From NCBI RefSeq assembly GCF_014699075.1, contig NZ_JACXAB010000009.1, positions 83,533 through 147,532 of the forward strand: 64,000 bases of DNA, in the 5' to 3' direction. Below, piece after piece: positions 45,163 to 53,828 of the stretch. The notes beneath the pieces are model-generated. The model saw nothing but the letters and a program-made list of their open reading frames with translations, was not told the origin of the DNA and did not search any database. The position numbers were made by a program, and so were the translations under genes. The stretch comes from Microvirga sp. (lineage in GTDB: Bacteria > Pseudomonadota > Alphaproteobacteria > Rhizobiales > Beijerinckiaceae). Every line of letters starts with the position of its first letter. Positions within the stretch are counted from its first letter, which is position 1.

Positions 45163-45704
45163 CCCTTGAACCGGAGCCCGAGTTACGAGAGGCTCTCCTT
45201 GCGGCGGTGCCCAGCCTTCGCGCCTTTGCCATCTCGCTCTCGGGCCAAGTCGACAGGGCCGATGACCTCGTTCAGGACACGCTCCTGAGAGCCCTCTCCA
45301 ATCTGCATCGGTTCGAACCCGGCACGAACCTGAATGCCTGGCTCTTCACCATCCTGCGCAACCTTTTCCACTCCGAGTACCGAAAGCGGCGCCGCGAGGT
45401 CGAGGACCCTGACGGCTCCTATGCCGGACGGCTGAAGGTCCAACCCGAGCAAGGCTCCCATCTGGACTTCGAGGATTTCCGCAGCGCTCTCTCCCAACTG
45501 CCCTCCGACCAGCGGGAAGCCCTTCTGCTGGTCGGAGCATCGGGATTCTCCTATGAGGAGACCGCGAACATCTGCGGCTGCGCCGTCGGCACCATCAAGA
45601 GCCGCGTGAACCGGGCGCGCCAGCGTCTCGCTTCGCTGCTGAATGTCGACGACATCGACGATCTTGGCCCCGACAGCATGACCCGGGCAGCCCTGCAGGG
45701 CTGA
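45159..45704 (+). CDS. ecfG: General stress ECF sigma factor EcfG
   Basis: This 181-aa ECF15-group sigma factor directs RNA polymerase to GGAAC-N16/17-CGTT promoters. Region 2 is at about 20-85 (DRADDLVQDTLLRALSNLHRFEPGTNLNAWLFTILRNLFHSEYRKRRR), and region 4 at about 110-165 (LPSDQREALLLVGASGFSYEETANICGCAVGTIKSRVNRARQRL). It overlaps nepR by four bases. A hairpin at about 45736-45766 (ACGCC...GGCGT) follows and may terminate, though its T tract is poor. At least nine matching promoters lie within about 7 kb. Confidence 0.96.
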   Translation: MTLEPEPELREALLAAVPSLRAFAISLSGQVDRADDLVQDTLLRALSNLHRFEPGTNLNAWLFTILRNLFHSEYRKRRREVEDPDGSYAGRLKVQPEQGSHLDFEDFRSALSQLPSDQREALLLVGASGFSYEETANICGCAVGTIKSRVNRARQRLASLLNVDDIDDLGPDSMTRAALQG

Positions 45705-45786
45705 CGCAGGCGGGAAGCCGCCACCCTCTAACGATAAACGCCCCCCTTGAAGGGCGGCGTCCGTTGTCAAATATGCCGTAGCGGCA

Positions 45787-45960
45787 TCACATGGGGCTCC
45801 GTCCGCGCAGCAGACCGATGACGGCCGAGATCGCAAACAGCACAATCGCAACGAAGAAAATCAGCTTCGCGATTTCAACCGCGGTGCCTGCGATGCCCCC
45901 GAAGCCGAAGAGAGCTGCGACGAGAGCGATGATGAGAAAAGTGACTGCCCAACCGAGCAT
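45787..45960 (-). CDS. DUF1328 (YtjA-type) small membrane protein
   Basis: A 57-aa protein. It begins [22 protein letters not shown] and continues [35 protein letters not shown], with two membrane helices; this is the complete DUF1328 family pattern. An EcfG-type promoter lies upstream on the same strand. Members are small envelope proteins often seen in stress regulons. It converges with ecfG. Confidence 0.9.
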   Translation of the reverse strand: MLGWAVTFLIIALVAALFGFGGIAGTAVEIAKLIFFVAIVLFAISAVIGLLRGRSPM

Positions 45961-46012
45961 GGTGTTACCTCGCTAAACATGACAATCGACTGTAAGCCGA
46001 CGATGTTCAAAC

Positions 46013-46038
46013 AACGCCAAGCGCGACTGTAAGGTTCC
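46013..46038 (-). promoter_or_regulatory. EcfG-type promoter of the DUF1328 gene
   Basis: On the minus strand, GGAAC (46038-46034), 17-bp spacer and CGTT (46016-46013). It lies 53 bp before the start codon at 45960. Confidence 0.78.
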
Positions 46039-46106
46039 GCATCGGACGATTTATCAGGCCTGTTCATCAGTCGTTCAAAAGTAATCCTGCAGGCTTTTAT
46101 TCGTAT

Positions 46107-46131
46107 GGAACCCGACTTCCCCCTACACGTT
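46107..46131 (+). promoter_or_regulatory. EcfG-type promoter of the 69-aa membrane protein gene
   Basis: GGAAC (46107-46111), 16-bp spacer, CGTT (46128-46131): perfect consensus 29 bp before the ATG at 46160. Together with the site at 46013 it forms a second divergent pair of stress promoters. Confidence 0.85.
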
Positions 46132-46159
46132 TTCAAGAACACTTTGGGAGAGATGGCCA

Positions 46160-46369
46160 ATGAATCGTTCAGTTGCCCTTCGTGCGCTTTTCATCTTTGC
46201 GGTTGTTACTGTCTTTGCAGCGATCACTGGCGTGGCTTCTCAGGTTGAGATCGCGGAAGTTCTTTTTCTGATCGGTGGCTCTCTCTCGGCGGTCATGCTG
46301 CTCTTCACGCTGATGACGCCTTCACACAATCCGGTTCCGGTTCCGGTGCGCGTGCGTCGCAGACGCTGA
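46160..46369 (+). CDS. Small two-helix membrane protein of the stress island
   Basis: A 69-aa protein with two hydrophobic segments (ALRALFIFAVVTVFAAITGVAS and IAEVLFLIGGSLSAVMLLFTLM) and a very basic tail (VRVRRRR). The segment ITGVASQVEIAEVLFLIGG recalls the DUF1328 pattern of the divergent neighbour, so the two may be distant relatives. A ribosome site GGGAGAG precedes the ATG, an EcfG-type promoter lies upstream and an intrinsic terminator follows. The function is unknown. Confidence 0.82.
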   Translation: MNRSVALRALFIFAVVTVFAAITGVASQVEIAEVLFLIGGSLSAVMLLFTLMTPSHNPVPVPVRVRRRR

Positions 46370-46393
46370 CTTCTACTGGAAGGCACAAAGATC

Positions 46394-46427
46394 GGGCGAC
46401 TCGAAAGAGCCGCCCTTCTTGTTTTAC
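46394..46427 (+). terminator. Rho-independent terminator of the 69-aa membrane protein gene
   Basis: GGGCGACTC-GAAA-GAGCCGCCC (one A-C mismatch) is followed by TTCTTGTTTT. It overlaps the first codons from the end of the convergent SDR gene. Confidence 0.82.
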
Positions 46428-47284
46428 GCTTCCGTGGGATCGCCGCCGTTCGGGTGCAGGACGGAACCGGTGATGTAGGAAGAATCCTCGGAGGCCAGGA
46501 ACAGGTAGGACGGCGCAACCTCGTTCGGCTGGCCGGGGCGCTTCATCGGCGTGTTGGCGCCGAACTGCTTCACCTTCTCGGCCGGGAACGTCGAGGGTAT
46601 CAGCGGCGTCCAGATCGGTCCCGGCGCCACGCCGTTCACGCGAATGCCCTCGCCGGCAAGCTTCTGCGCCAATGACCGGGTGAAGGCGACGATCGCGCCC
46701 TTGGTGGCGCTGTAGTCGAGCAGCTCGGAGCTGCCACGATAGGCCGTCACCGACGTGGTATTGATGATCGCAGCGCCCTTCTTGAGGTGGGGCATCGCTG
46801 CCTGAACCATGTAGAAGTAGCCGAAGATGTTGGTGCGGAAGGTGCGGTCGATCTGCTCGGGCGTGATCTCGTCGATCTCCTTCTTCGGGTGCTGTTCGGC
46901 GGCATTGTTGACCAGCACGTCGAGCTTGCCGAACCGTTGAATCACCTGATCCACTGCCGAGCGGCAGAAGCCGGGATCGCCCACATCGCCCGCAATGGTC
47001 AGGCAGGAGCGCCCTTCCCTCTCCACGAGACGCTTCGTCTCCTGGGCGTCTTCGCTCTCGTTCAGGTACATGATCGCGAGATCGGCGCCCTCGCGGGCGT
47101 ACAGAACGGCCGTCGCACGCCCGATTCCGCTGTCGCCGCCGGTGATAAGGGCGACCTTGCCCTCCAGCCGGTTGCTGCCCGCATAACGCGGCTCGTAGTC
47201 AGGCCGCGGGTTCATCTCGGTCTCGTGGCCGGGTTGATGGTCCTGCACCTGAGGCGGCAGGGTCTGGTTCTGGTCGGAGCTCAT
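46424..47284 (-). CDS. Short-chain dehydrogenase/reductase (stress-associated, YhdF/YghA-like)
   Basis: A 286-aa NAD(P)-dependent oxidoreductase. A roughly 40-residue hydrophilic N-extension (with Gln/Pro-rich start) precedes the Rossmann motif T48-G-G-D-S-G-I-G55. NNAA is at about 126-129, and the catalytic triad is S178, Y191 and K195 (YSATK). The extended N-terminus and DGFC-like SDR body are shared with YghA/YhdF-type stress dehydrogenases. The ATG at 47284 is preceded by AAGGGATG. A perfect EcfG-type promoter lies 91 bp upstream, inside the terminator of the preceding permease gene. Confidence 0.92.
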   Translation of the reverse strand: MSSDQNQTLPPQVQDHQPGHETEMNPRPDYEPRYAGSNRLEGKVALITGGDSGIGRATAVLYAREGADLAIMYLNESEDAQETKRLVEREGRSCLTIAGDVGDPGFCRSAVDQVIQRFGKLDVLVNNAAEQHPKKEIDEITPEQIDRTFRTNIFGYFYMVQAAMPHLKKGAAIINTTSVTAYRGSSELLDYSATKGAIVAFTRSLAQKLAGEGIRVNGVAPGPIWTPLIPSTFPAEKVKQFGANTPMKRPGQPNEVAPSYLFLASEDSSYITGSVLHPNGGDPTEA

Positions 47285-47357
47285 GCTGGCATCCCTTGTG
47301 CGAAAAGGATGCGGACCTCCTGCCGGCCATGACGCAACAGGCCGGCTCAAAAGACGA

Positions 47358-47384
47358 AGCCCGCGTTGAGGCTCAACGCGGGCT
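47358..47384 (-). terminator. Terminator hairpin of the permease gene, overlapping the SDR promoter
   Basis: On the minus strand, AGCCCGCGTTGAG pairs with CTCAACGCGGGCT (stem of about 12 bp), followed by TCGTCTTTTG. The -10 box of the SDR promoter (47378-47375) lies inside one arm. Confidence 0.75.
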
Positions 47385-47399
47385 CCAAATGCGTGTTCC
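47375..47399 (-). promoter_or_regulatory. EcfG-type promoter of the SDR gene
   Basis: On the minus strand, GGAAC (47399-47395), 16-bp spacer and CGTT (47378-47375) match exactly. Confidence 0.82.
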
Positions 47400-47413
47400 T
47401 GGAAAGCTGCCGG

Positions 47414-48745
47414 CTAGTGCACGGTCTCCGTCCGATCCGCCGTGCTCGGTGCCATGCTCAGGAGATGGTAGAGGATGATGGCACCGAAGGTTGCCGTTCC
47501 GATTCCGTCCAGGGTGAAGCCCGCCACGTTCAGCTTGAAGTTGCCGGCGCCCAGGATGAGGGCCACCGCCACCGTGATCAGGTTGCGCGGGTTAGAGAAA
47601 TCGACCCGATTTTCCACCCAGATCCGACCGGCGGTCGCGGCGATGAGGCCGAACACCACGATGGACAGGCCGCCGAGCACGGGCCCGGGGATCGTGCCGA
47701 TGAAGGCGCCGAACTTAGGGGACAAACCGAGCAGCAGCGCGAAAGCCGCGGCGATGAGGAAGACCAGCGTGGAATAGATGCGGGTCACGGCCATCACGCC
47801 CATGTTCTCGGCATACGTGGTCATGCCCGTACCGCCGGCTGCACCCGACAACATGGTGGCGACACCGTCCCCCATGAAGGCGCGGCCGAGATACGGGTCG
47901 AGATTGCGGCCCGTCATGGCGCCGATGGCCTTGATGTGCCCGAGGTTCTCGGCCACCAGGATCACAGCCACCGGGGCGATTAGGCTTATGGCGCGCATGT
48001 CGAACACGGGGCTCTGGAAGGACGGCAGGCCGAACCAGGCCGCCGCACCGATCTTCGCAAAGTCGATAGGCTGGCCGAGCCCCAGAACATTCGCGCAGAT
48101 GAAGTAGATCAGGTAACCGGCGGCGCCGCCGACCAGCACCGGAAGACGGCGCCACATGCCGGGCGCATAGACCGCCACGAGGCCAACCGCCACGACGGTG
48201 GCGAGCGCAATCCAGCGAGCAAAGTCGCTGCCGTTCTGGTTGTCAGGCGTGATGCCGGAGGCGCTGTTGATCGCAATCGGCGCGAGCACAAGACCGATGG
48301 CCGCCACGATGGCCCCCGTGACCACCGGCGGCATCAGCCGCTCGATCCAGCGGTGTCCCGCCAGCTGCACTACGAGACCGATCAGGAAGTAGAGCGCACC
48401 GGCCGCGATGATGCCGCCGAGCGCCAGGGGAATGTTGGGGTTGGGGCTGCCGACGCTTGCCCCGGTGGCGACGAGGACGGGACCGATGAAGGCGAAGCTT
48501 GAGCCGAGATAGCTCGGCACCCGGCCGCCAACCACGAAAAAGAAGATCAGCGTCGCGATGCCGGAGAACAGGATTGAGACGTTCGGGTCGAAGCCCATCA
48601 GGATCGGGGCCAGCACGGTTGCGCCGAACATGGCGACCACGTGCTGCAGGCCGACGACCACCATCTGGCCGGTCGGCAGCCGCTCGTCCGGCATGACGAC
48701 GCCTTCGGTCTTCAGGCTCCATCGCGGCAGAAAACCATCGCTCAT
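47414..48745 (-). CDS. Uracil/xanthine permease (NCS2 family)
   Basis: A 443-aa nucleobase-proton symporter with about 14 membrane segments. Family landmarks: VVGLQHVVAMFGATVLAPILMGFDP near the N-terminus, RVPSYLGSSFAFIGPVL, the helix-8 to helix-10 region LVAENLGHIKAIGAMTGRNLDPYLGRAFMGDGVATMLSGAAGGTGMTTYAENMGVMAVT and VLGGLSIVVFGLIAATAGRIW. The TYAENMG motif is of the uracil-transporter (UraA/RutG) kind. The ATG at 48745 is chosen over the 42-codon upstream extension. It is monocistronic, with a terminator after the stop. Confidence 0.92.
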   Translation of the reverse strand: MSDGFLPRWSLKTEGVVMPDERLPTGQMVVVGLQHVVAMFGATVLAPILMGFDPNVSILFSGIATLIFFFVVGGRVPSYLGSSFAFIGPVLVATGASVGSPNPNIPLALGGIIAAGALYFLIGLVVQLAGHRWIERLMPPVVTGAIVAAIGLVLAPIAINSASGITPDNQNGSDFARWIALATVVAVGLVAVYAPGMWRRLPVLVGGAAGYLIYFICANVLGLGQPIDFAKIGAAAWFGLPSFQSPVFDMRAISLIAPVAVILVAENLGHIKAIGAMTGRNLDPYLGRAFMGDGVATMLSGAAGGTGMTTYAENMGVMAVTRIYSTLVFLIAAAFALLLGLSPKFGAFIGTIPGPVLGGLSIVVFGLIAATAGRIWVENRVDFSNPRNLITVAVALILGAGNFKLNVAGFTLDGIGTATFGAIILYHLLSMAPSTADRTETVH

Positions 48746-48922
48746 AACTACACCCCCAAGTATGACTTCAAATGTCTGACACCTGGGGCTGCACCGTAGA
48801 CTTAGCGCCTGTGGAATGGCTAGGTGCGATAGGGACTTATTAACCGGCGCAAAGACCCAAATTCTGGACAAGTGCTGTTTCGACAGTCACATCTTGAGCA
48901 ATTGGCCTCACGAGGGATCACG

Positions 48923-49942
48923 ATGCGCAAGAACCATGACGTTCCGGCAGGTACGGTGCACAGCCTCTGGATCGAGGGCGATTGCCTGAAAGATAACCTG
49001 CTCGGCGATCCCTCCCGGCGCCGGGTCGATGTCTATGTGCCGGCCGGCCACGATGCCCGGAACCTGCCCCTCCTCGTCGACCTCGTCGGGTACACGGCCG
49101 GCGGCCCCGCGCACACCAACTGGAAGAACTACGGCGAGAATGTCCCTGAGCGACTGGACCGCCTGATCGGTACCGGCGCCATGCCGCCGGTCGTGGTAGC
49201 CTTCCCCGACTGCTTCACGCGCCTTGGCGGCAACCAATATGTCGACAGCGCCGCCATGGGCCTCTGGGAGACCTTCCTGATCCGTGAGATGCTGCCCTTC
49301 GTCGAAGAGCGCTTCGGCTGCGGCGGAGACGGACGCCGGGGCGTGTTCGGCAAGAGCTCGGGCGGCTACGGCGCCATGGTGCATGCGCTTCGCCATGGGG
49401 GCTCCGTGTGGTCGGCCGCCGCCTCACACTCGGGGGATGTGGGCTTCGAATATCTCTACCACCTGGGCGAGTTCGCCGGAGCGCTGCGCCATCTGGTGGA
49501 TCACGGCATGTCCATCGAAGCCTTCCTGCGGAAGTTCGAGGCGGGGCCGAAGGCGAAGGACAAGGACTGGCACACCCTGATGCTGCTTGCCCAGGCCGCG
49601 AGCTTCGACCCTGACCCGAGCCAGTTCTACGGCATCCGCCTGCCGGTGGATCTCGAGACCTGCGAGATCATCGAGGAGCGCTGGGCCAATTGGCTGCGCT
49701 GGGACCCGCTGCGTATGGCGGATGACGCGAAGCACCAGGCTAACCTGCGCGGACTCAAGGCCTTCTACATCGATTGCGGCGACATCGACCAGTACAACAT
49801 GGTCTATGGTTCGCGGATCATGCGCCGGAAGCTCGAGGCCGCGGGCATTCCCCACGTTTACGAGGAATTCCACGACGACCATTCCTCCGTCGATTACCGG
49901 ATGGACATCAGCCTGCCGATGCTGGCGAAGGCGCTCACTTAA
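48923..49942 (+). CDS. Alpha/beta hydrolase esterase (esterase D/Fes-like fold)
   Basis: A 339-aa hydrolase of the putative-esterase family. After a short N-terminal strand (VDVYVPAGHDARNLPLLVDLVGYTAGGPAHTNW), the nucleophile elbow is G143-K-S145-S-G147 (FGKSSGGYGAM). A late acidic residue (IDCGDIDQYNM) and histidine (EEFHDDHSSVDYR) complete a plausible triad. There is no signal peptide. The ATG at 48923 follows GAGGGA. Relatives hydrolyse short acyl esters or S-formylglutathione; the substrate here is unknown. Confidence 0.85.
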   Translation: MRKNHDVPAGTVHSLWIEGDCLKDNLLGDPSRRRVDVYVPAGHDARNLPLLVDLVGYTAGGPAHTNWKNYGENVPERLDRLIGTGAMPPVVVAFPDCFTRLGGNQYVDSAAMGLWETFLIREMLPFVEERFGCGGDGRRGVFGKSSGGYGAMVHALRHGGSVWSAAASHSGDVGFEYLYHLGEFAGALRHLVDHGMSIEAFLRKFEAGPKAKDKDWHTLMLLAQAASFDPDPSQFYGIRLPVDLETCEIIEERWANWLRWDPLRMADDAKHQANLRGLKAFYIDCGDIDQYNMVYGSRIMRRKLEAAGIPHVYEEFHDDHSSVDYRMDISLPMLAKALT

Positions 49943-49951
49943 GGGTAGCGC

Positions 49952-50899
49952 TCAGGCTCCGCCGGGTTCATCCTCGGTGGGCAGCTCGCAATGATTGTGG
50001 ATATGGGTTGCCGCCACGGCCGCATGGCTCATCCCCACCACCATCTGGTCAATGCCGCGGACGATGTCGCCGGCCGCGTAGAGGCCTTTTATGCTGGTTT
50101 CGCAGTGGCTGTCGACGATCAGGCTGCCAGACGGATCGTGCTCGGCCCCGAGAGACAGGGCGAGGTCCGAGCGGTACTTGAGGCCGAGCGCCGAGTAGAG
50201 CACGTCGAAGCGGTGCTCCTTGCCGGCCACGTTCATGGCGGAGATCCGGTCATTCTCCATGGCAAGCGATTCGATCGGGGCCTCGACCACCTTGATTCCG
50301 TGCTCGTCGAGCCTCCCCTGCTGCTCCGGATCGAGTTCCAGGTGCTGCCCCAAGGTCAGAAGGGTCACATCCCTGGAGTAAGTTCGGGCGATGAAGACCG
50401 CCTCCCCTATCCCATGAGCCCCATAAGCAATCACGGCGATCTTCTGGTCGCGGGATTCATAGCCATCGCAGATCGGGCAGTAGCGGACGAGGCCGCGTTG
50501 GACGGCATTGGGCACATCCGGCAGGTCAGGCTCGATATCGACGGCTCCGGTGGCGATCACGACACGGCGCGCGGCGATCTGGCTCGTGGAGCCTTTATTG
50601 CCCTCCACCACCGCGATGAAACGATCAGGCTGCTTGCGCAGACCCGTGACCATGCCAGGCAGGATGCAAGCCCCATACTGCTCAAGATTGGTCTTGGCCC
50701 GAGCCAGGAGATCCTTGCCGGATATCCCTTCGGCAAACATGGGGATGTTGTGGCTGGTGGGGATCCAGGCCGCCCGCGGCGACCCGCTGTCAATCACCCG
50801 AAACCGCCGCTTGAAGCGGGCCAGATACAATGCCGTCGTCAACCCCGCCGGCCCGCCGCCAACGATCAAGCAGTCCAGAATATCTCCGTTGACCGCCAT
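49952..50899 (-). CDS. Thioredoxin reductase-like FAD oxidoreductase
   Basis: A 315-aa flavoprotein. FAD motif GGGPAG at 14-19, NAD(P) domain around YGAHGIGEA, and redox pair C141-P-I-C144 in RYCPICDGYE, positioned as in thioredoxin reductases (CATC). The C-terminal FAD motif GLYAAGDIVRGIDQMVVGMSHAAVAATHIHN is intact. The second residue of the CxxC and the lack of an adjacent thioredoxin gene leave the electron acceptor open. It converges with the esterase gene. Confidence 0.9.
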   Translation of the reverse strand: MAVNGDILDCLIVGGGPAGLTTALYLARFKRRFRVIDSGSPRAAWIPTSHNIPMFAEGISGKDLLARAKTNLEQYGACILPGMVTGLRKQPDRFIAVVEGNKGSTSQIAARRVVIATGAVDIEPDLPDVPNAVQRGLVRYCPICDGYESRDQKIAVIAYGAHGIGEAVFIARTYSRDVTLLTLGQHLELDPEQQGRLDEHGIKVVEAPIESLAMENDRISAMNVAGKEHRFDVLYSALGLKYRSDLALSLGAEHDPSGSLIVDSHCETSIKGLYAAGDIVRGIDQMVVGMSHAAVAATHIHNHCELPTEDEPGGA

Positions 50900-52667
50900 T
50901 TCTCTCCGATCCTCCTAGTGGGCCCAGGAGTCACAACACGCGAGGAAAGGAAAAGATCGGATGCGCTGGAGATGCTCCGGAAACGGCAGCCAAGCGCTGT
51001 ACCGGTCGGGGCATGGCGCGTCCTGCTGTGAGACGACTGGGGCCCGTTCTACCAAGGCGCTAGGCGGGACGTGCAGGCCAAGGCGAGCCATCCTCAGACG
51101 CCGGTCGCACCACAGGCAACCCCGAGGCAGCAACCGCCCTCGCACGCATGACCAGCTCCATGAAGCCGACCGTACGGAAGATGAAGTCAATGCCTTGCTA
51201 TATAAACATTGGTCCTGCTCCAGCGATCTATGATGGTTGATGATCACGGTCTGACTGCTTCCTCCTCGCATTCTTCAACCACTTACACTAGGCCATTTGC
51301 TCCGCTCGCGCCGTTGTCCAGGCTCTGGTTGCCCATGACCGGAATGCCGCCGAAGCGGCAGGCCTTCGCACCTGCAGCGGTTGCGATCTCCTGACTTTTT
51401 TGATGAGAGCCTTGGTGTTAGTGCTGCAGGATCCCTACAACGAGCAACGCGGCCTCAGTCTCTTTTAGAACAATCAGCCTCGCGTGCCGAGGCAGTGGTG
51501 ACCCTCGTGGAGGAGCAGGAAACCGATGACCGGTCGCCGGCACAGCTCCATCAGTTGCAGGATGCGGCGACCGGAGCCCAGCATCGGCACGGCCGGTCCT
51601 TAACGAGACGAACCCAGGATGGCGCATCGGCGGTCTCGCCGTGGGCCCCTCAGAGCCTCACCGCTGTCGCAAAGGGGCTGCGCGTCCGCCTCATTCCGGA
51701 CGGCGATGGTGACATCAGCCGCGCAACAGATGAGCATGGAGGGAATGATCGCCCCGAATTGGCGAGGCGCATCCGGTTCTTGCCTTGACGAGCGATGAGG
51801 AGCACGAGGCATGCCCTGCATCGAACCAGCCGAACCCAGAAACCGGCGGGCTTGTCTATCGCCAACCATGCGCCTTGGATCTGGAAGCAGGACAAAGGCG
51901 TCAGTGTGCTCTGCGAGCGGCGCATTGGTGTATTCGTGAGCGCTGGATCATTGAGCACATTCAGGCGCTGGAGCTGAGAGGTGAGGATGGATCCGACAAC
52001 ATGGGTCCTTCCCATGAGTTATGTGCGTAGGCCACGACACGCGAGGATCATCATCGTGTCACCAAGTCCGAAGGGCAAAAGATCTGGCACCTCGCCGCCG
52101 AAAAAATCCAAAGGTCTCTGCCCTCCAGCAGGCAGGGCCGTTGGAAGGGGACGATTGATGGGATCATCGTCCAGCGCCAAGAACTCTCTGTCTCAGTCGT
52201 TAACACCGCTGCCGGTTCATCGCGCAACAATCGTGGCGCCAGCGGGCGGAATGGCCAGCAACAAGCCTACATCCCTTGGCTCCGTTTCGAGTGTGAGGCA
52301 ATCACCTGCTGACGTTCTTGACGAGCGTTGGTCAAAAGGGTGTTGGCAGGAACGGCAGTCCAGAGGTCGTTGCCGCCAATGAGCATGGACAGACTGCGGG
52401 ATCACCTCGGATCATGCTTTGCAGGTCCAATCCACCCCGACGCCGAGACGATAGGGACTTGTGCGGCGCGCATCCCTCAGAGCGCCTCTCTCCTTGGGGA
52501 GAGGCGCCCGGACCGTGGAGGGCTTCTCGTCAAATCATTCCACAGCGGTGAAGCTGTCCACAAGCATTAAGAGCAATAGGCACTCACGACTACTTCGCAC
52601 CACACAGCGTTGTTGACTTTTTTCTTCCGACCGCTTTAGCTTAGCCTTTCCCCTCTAGGCTACATCC
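50900..52667. other. 1.8-kb region without an intact gene
   Basis: No ORF here has convincing codon use, ribosome site or recognisable protein sequence. Base composition is lower in GC and heterogeneous. It contains a likely vapC fragment (52268-52383) and a strong hairpin GCGCCTCTC...GAGAGGCGC at about 52479-52510. The texture suggests decayed accessory DNA between two housekeeping-like blocks. Confidence 0.6.
52268..52383 (-). pseudogene. Fragment resembling the C-terminal part of a VapC (PIN) toxin
   Basis: The minus-strand frame reads LIGGNDLWTAVPANTLLTNARQER before stopping. It resembles ELIGNNDLWIAAHAKSLEVTLVTNNEKEF of the intact VapC at 59105-59518, with a short internal deletion and loss of the conserved end. 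The upstream part is not found in frame. It is only about 38 residues, so this is tentative. Confidence 0.35.
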
Positions 52668-53828
52668 ATGAACTCTAAGCCTTTCTCTGCGGGCACCTTC
52701 GCTCTCGCCCTGATCGTTGCGCAACCTGTTGTGGCGCAGGAAGCCACGAACCTTCAATACCAGGCCTCAGCCACACCGGCATTTGTGTCCTGGCACAGCA
52801 CGAGGGGCAGCGGCGAAGGCCATCAGTTCTTTCTGCCGATCGAGGGGATTACGAAATTCGCGGTTGGATCAGCGGTATCAGCTGAGGCCGGAGTGAAGAC
52901 GGGCTACATCGCATCCAGCAATCAAAGCCCTTCGACGCACGGTACAGTCTCCAGTCCGACTGATACCACCACGCATCTTCAGTTCGCCTATGAAGGGTTC
53001 GAAAGCGTTCAGCCTTTTGTCACTTTCGACATGAATCTTCCCACAGGCAAGGCGACCCTCCGCGGGCGTGAGAAGTACGCTGTCATGGACAGGGATCTGG
53101 TGTTCCAAACCCGGTTCGGCGAAGGCTGGAATTTCAACCCGGGTATTGGGGTCACCATCCCGTTCGGCCAGTCCCTCGTGGCAACGCTTGCCGTTGGCTA
53201 CAACTTTCGTGGCAGCTACGTGCCTGACGGGGATACAGGACTTCGCTACAAACCAGGCGATCAGACCGTTGTCACCGCAGGTCTGCAGTACTTGAGCGAG
53301 GATTGGCTCTTGTCGGTCACCGGCATCCTCACCCGTGAAACCACCTCAGAGCTTGCCGGCATAGAGTTCTTCCGCCCGGGGACCTCCTTTGCCATTCTTG
53401 GGCGGGGCGCATACAAGTGGGATGCGCAGCACGCGACGACGGCGAGCCTTTATTTCAACAATACGAACAAGAACGCGGTCCTGGACTTTTTCACGGGCGC
53501 TCTTCTGCCCGAGGAGGACAACAGCAACAGCGCTTTGACCATCGGGCGGTTGAGCCACCAGTACGATGTCTCGTCCCGATGGGGCGTCTTTGGCGCGGTC
53601 GAACTCCTCTATCGTGACGACAACCTCTACGATGAGGTGAGTGATCTGTTCATCCCGGCGAAAACCAAGGCCACCTTCGAGGGCGGACTGGTTCTGAAAT
53701 ACAGCCCGGCTGTCACGGGCAATGTATCCGCCGGTGTGTTCTCCCTGCGCCAGGCATCAACGCCCTACACAGGGTCACAGCGTTATGAAGGCTTTATCGG
53801 CCGCGCCAATCTGGCGGTAGCTTTCTGA
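52668..53828 (+). CDS. Outer-membrane beta-barrel protein
   Basis: A 386-aa exported protein with a signal peptide (MNSKPFSAGTFALALIVAQPVVAQ), then alternating amphipathic strands and a terminal strand ending in Phe (GRANLAVAF), the usual BAM recognition signature. Segments such as SVQPFVTFDMNLPTGKATL and GWNFNPGIGVTIPFGQSLVATLAVGYNF look like transporter or MetA-pathway-of-phenol type barrels. It lies 5' of a FecR-domain protein and a CHASE2 cyclase, a combination seen in several proteobacteria and thought to act in envelope sensing. The substrate is unknown. Confidence 0.75.
   Translation: MNSKPFSAGTFALALIVAQPVVAQEATNLQYQASATPAFVSWHSTRGSGEGHQFFLPIEGITKFAVGSAVSAEAGVKTGYIASSNQSPSTHGTVSSPTDTTTHLQFAYEGFESVQPFVTFDMNLPTGKATLRGREKYAVMDRDLVFQTRFGEGWNFNPGIGVTIPFGQSLVATLAVGYNFRGSYVPDGDTGLRYKPGDQTVVTAGLQYLSEDWLLSVTGILTRETTSELAGIEFFRPGTSFAILGRGAYKWDAQHATTASLYFNNTNKNAVLDFFTGALLPEEDNSNSALTIGRLSHQYDVSSRWGVFGAVELLYRDDNLYDEVSDLFIPAKTKATFEGGLVLKYSPAVTGNVSAGVFSLRQASTPYTGSQRYEGFIGRANLAVAF

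Noticed and set aside
52350..52371. GGAAC followed by CGTT near the decayed region
   Set aside because: The spacer is only 14 bp, outside the 16-17 bp of EcfG promoters, and no gene follows.
51381..52382. Several 60-135 codon ORFs on both strands in the 50.9-52.7 kb gap
   Set aside because: There are no ribosome sites, no family resemblance and poor codon use; they overlap each other in different frames.
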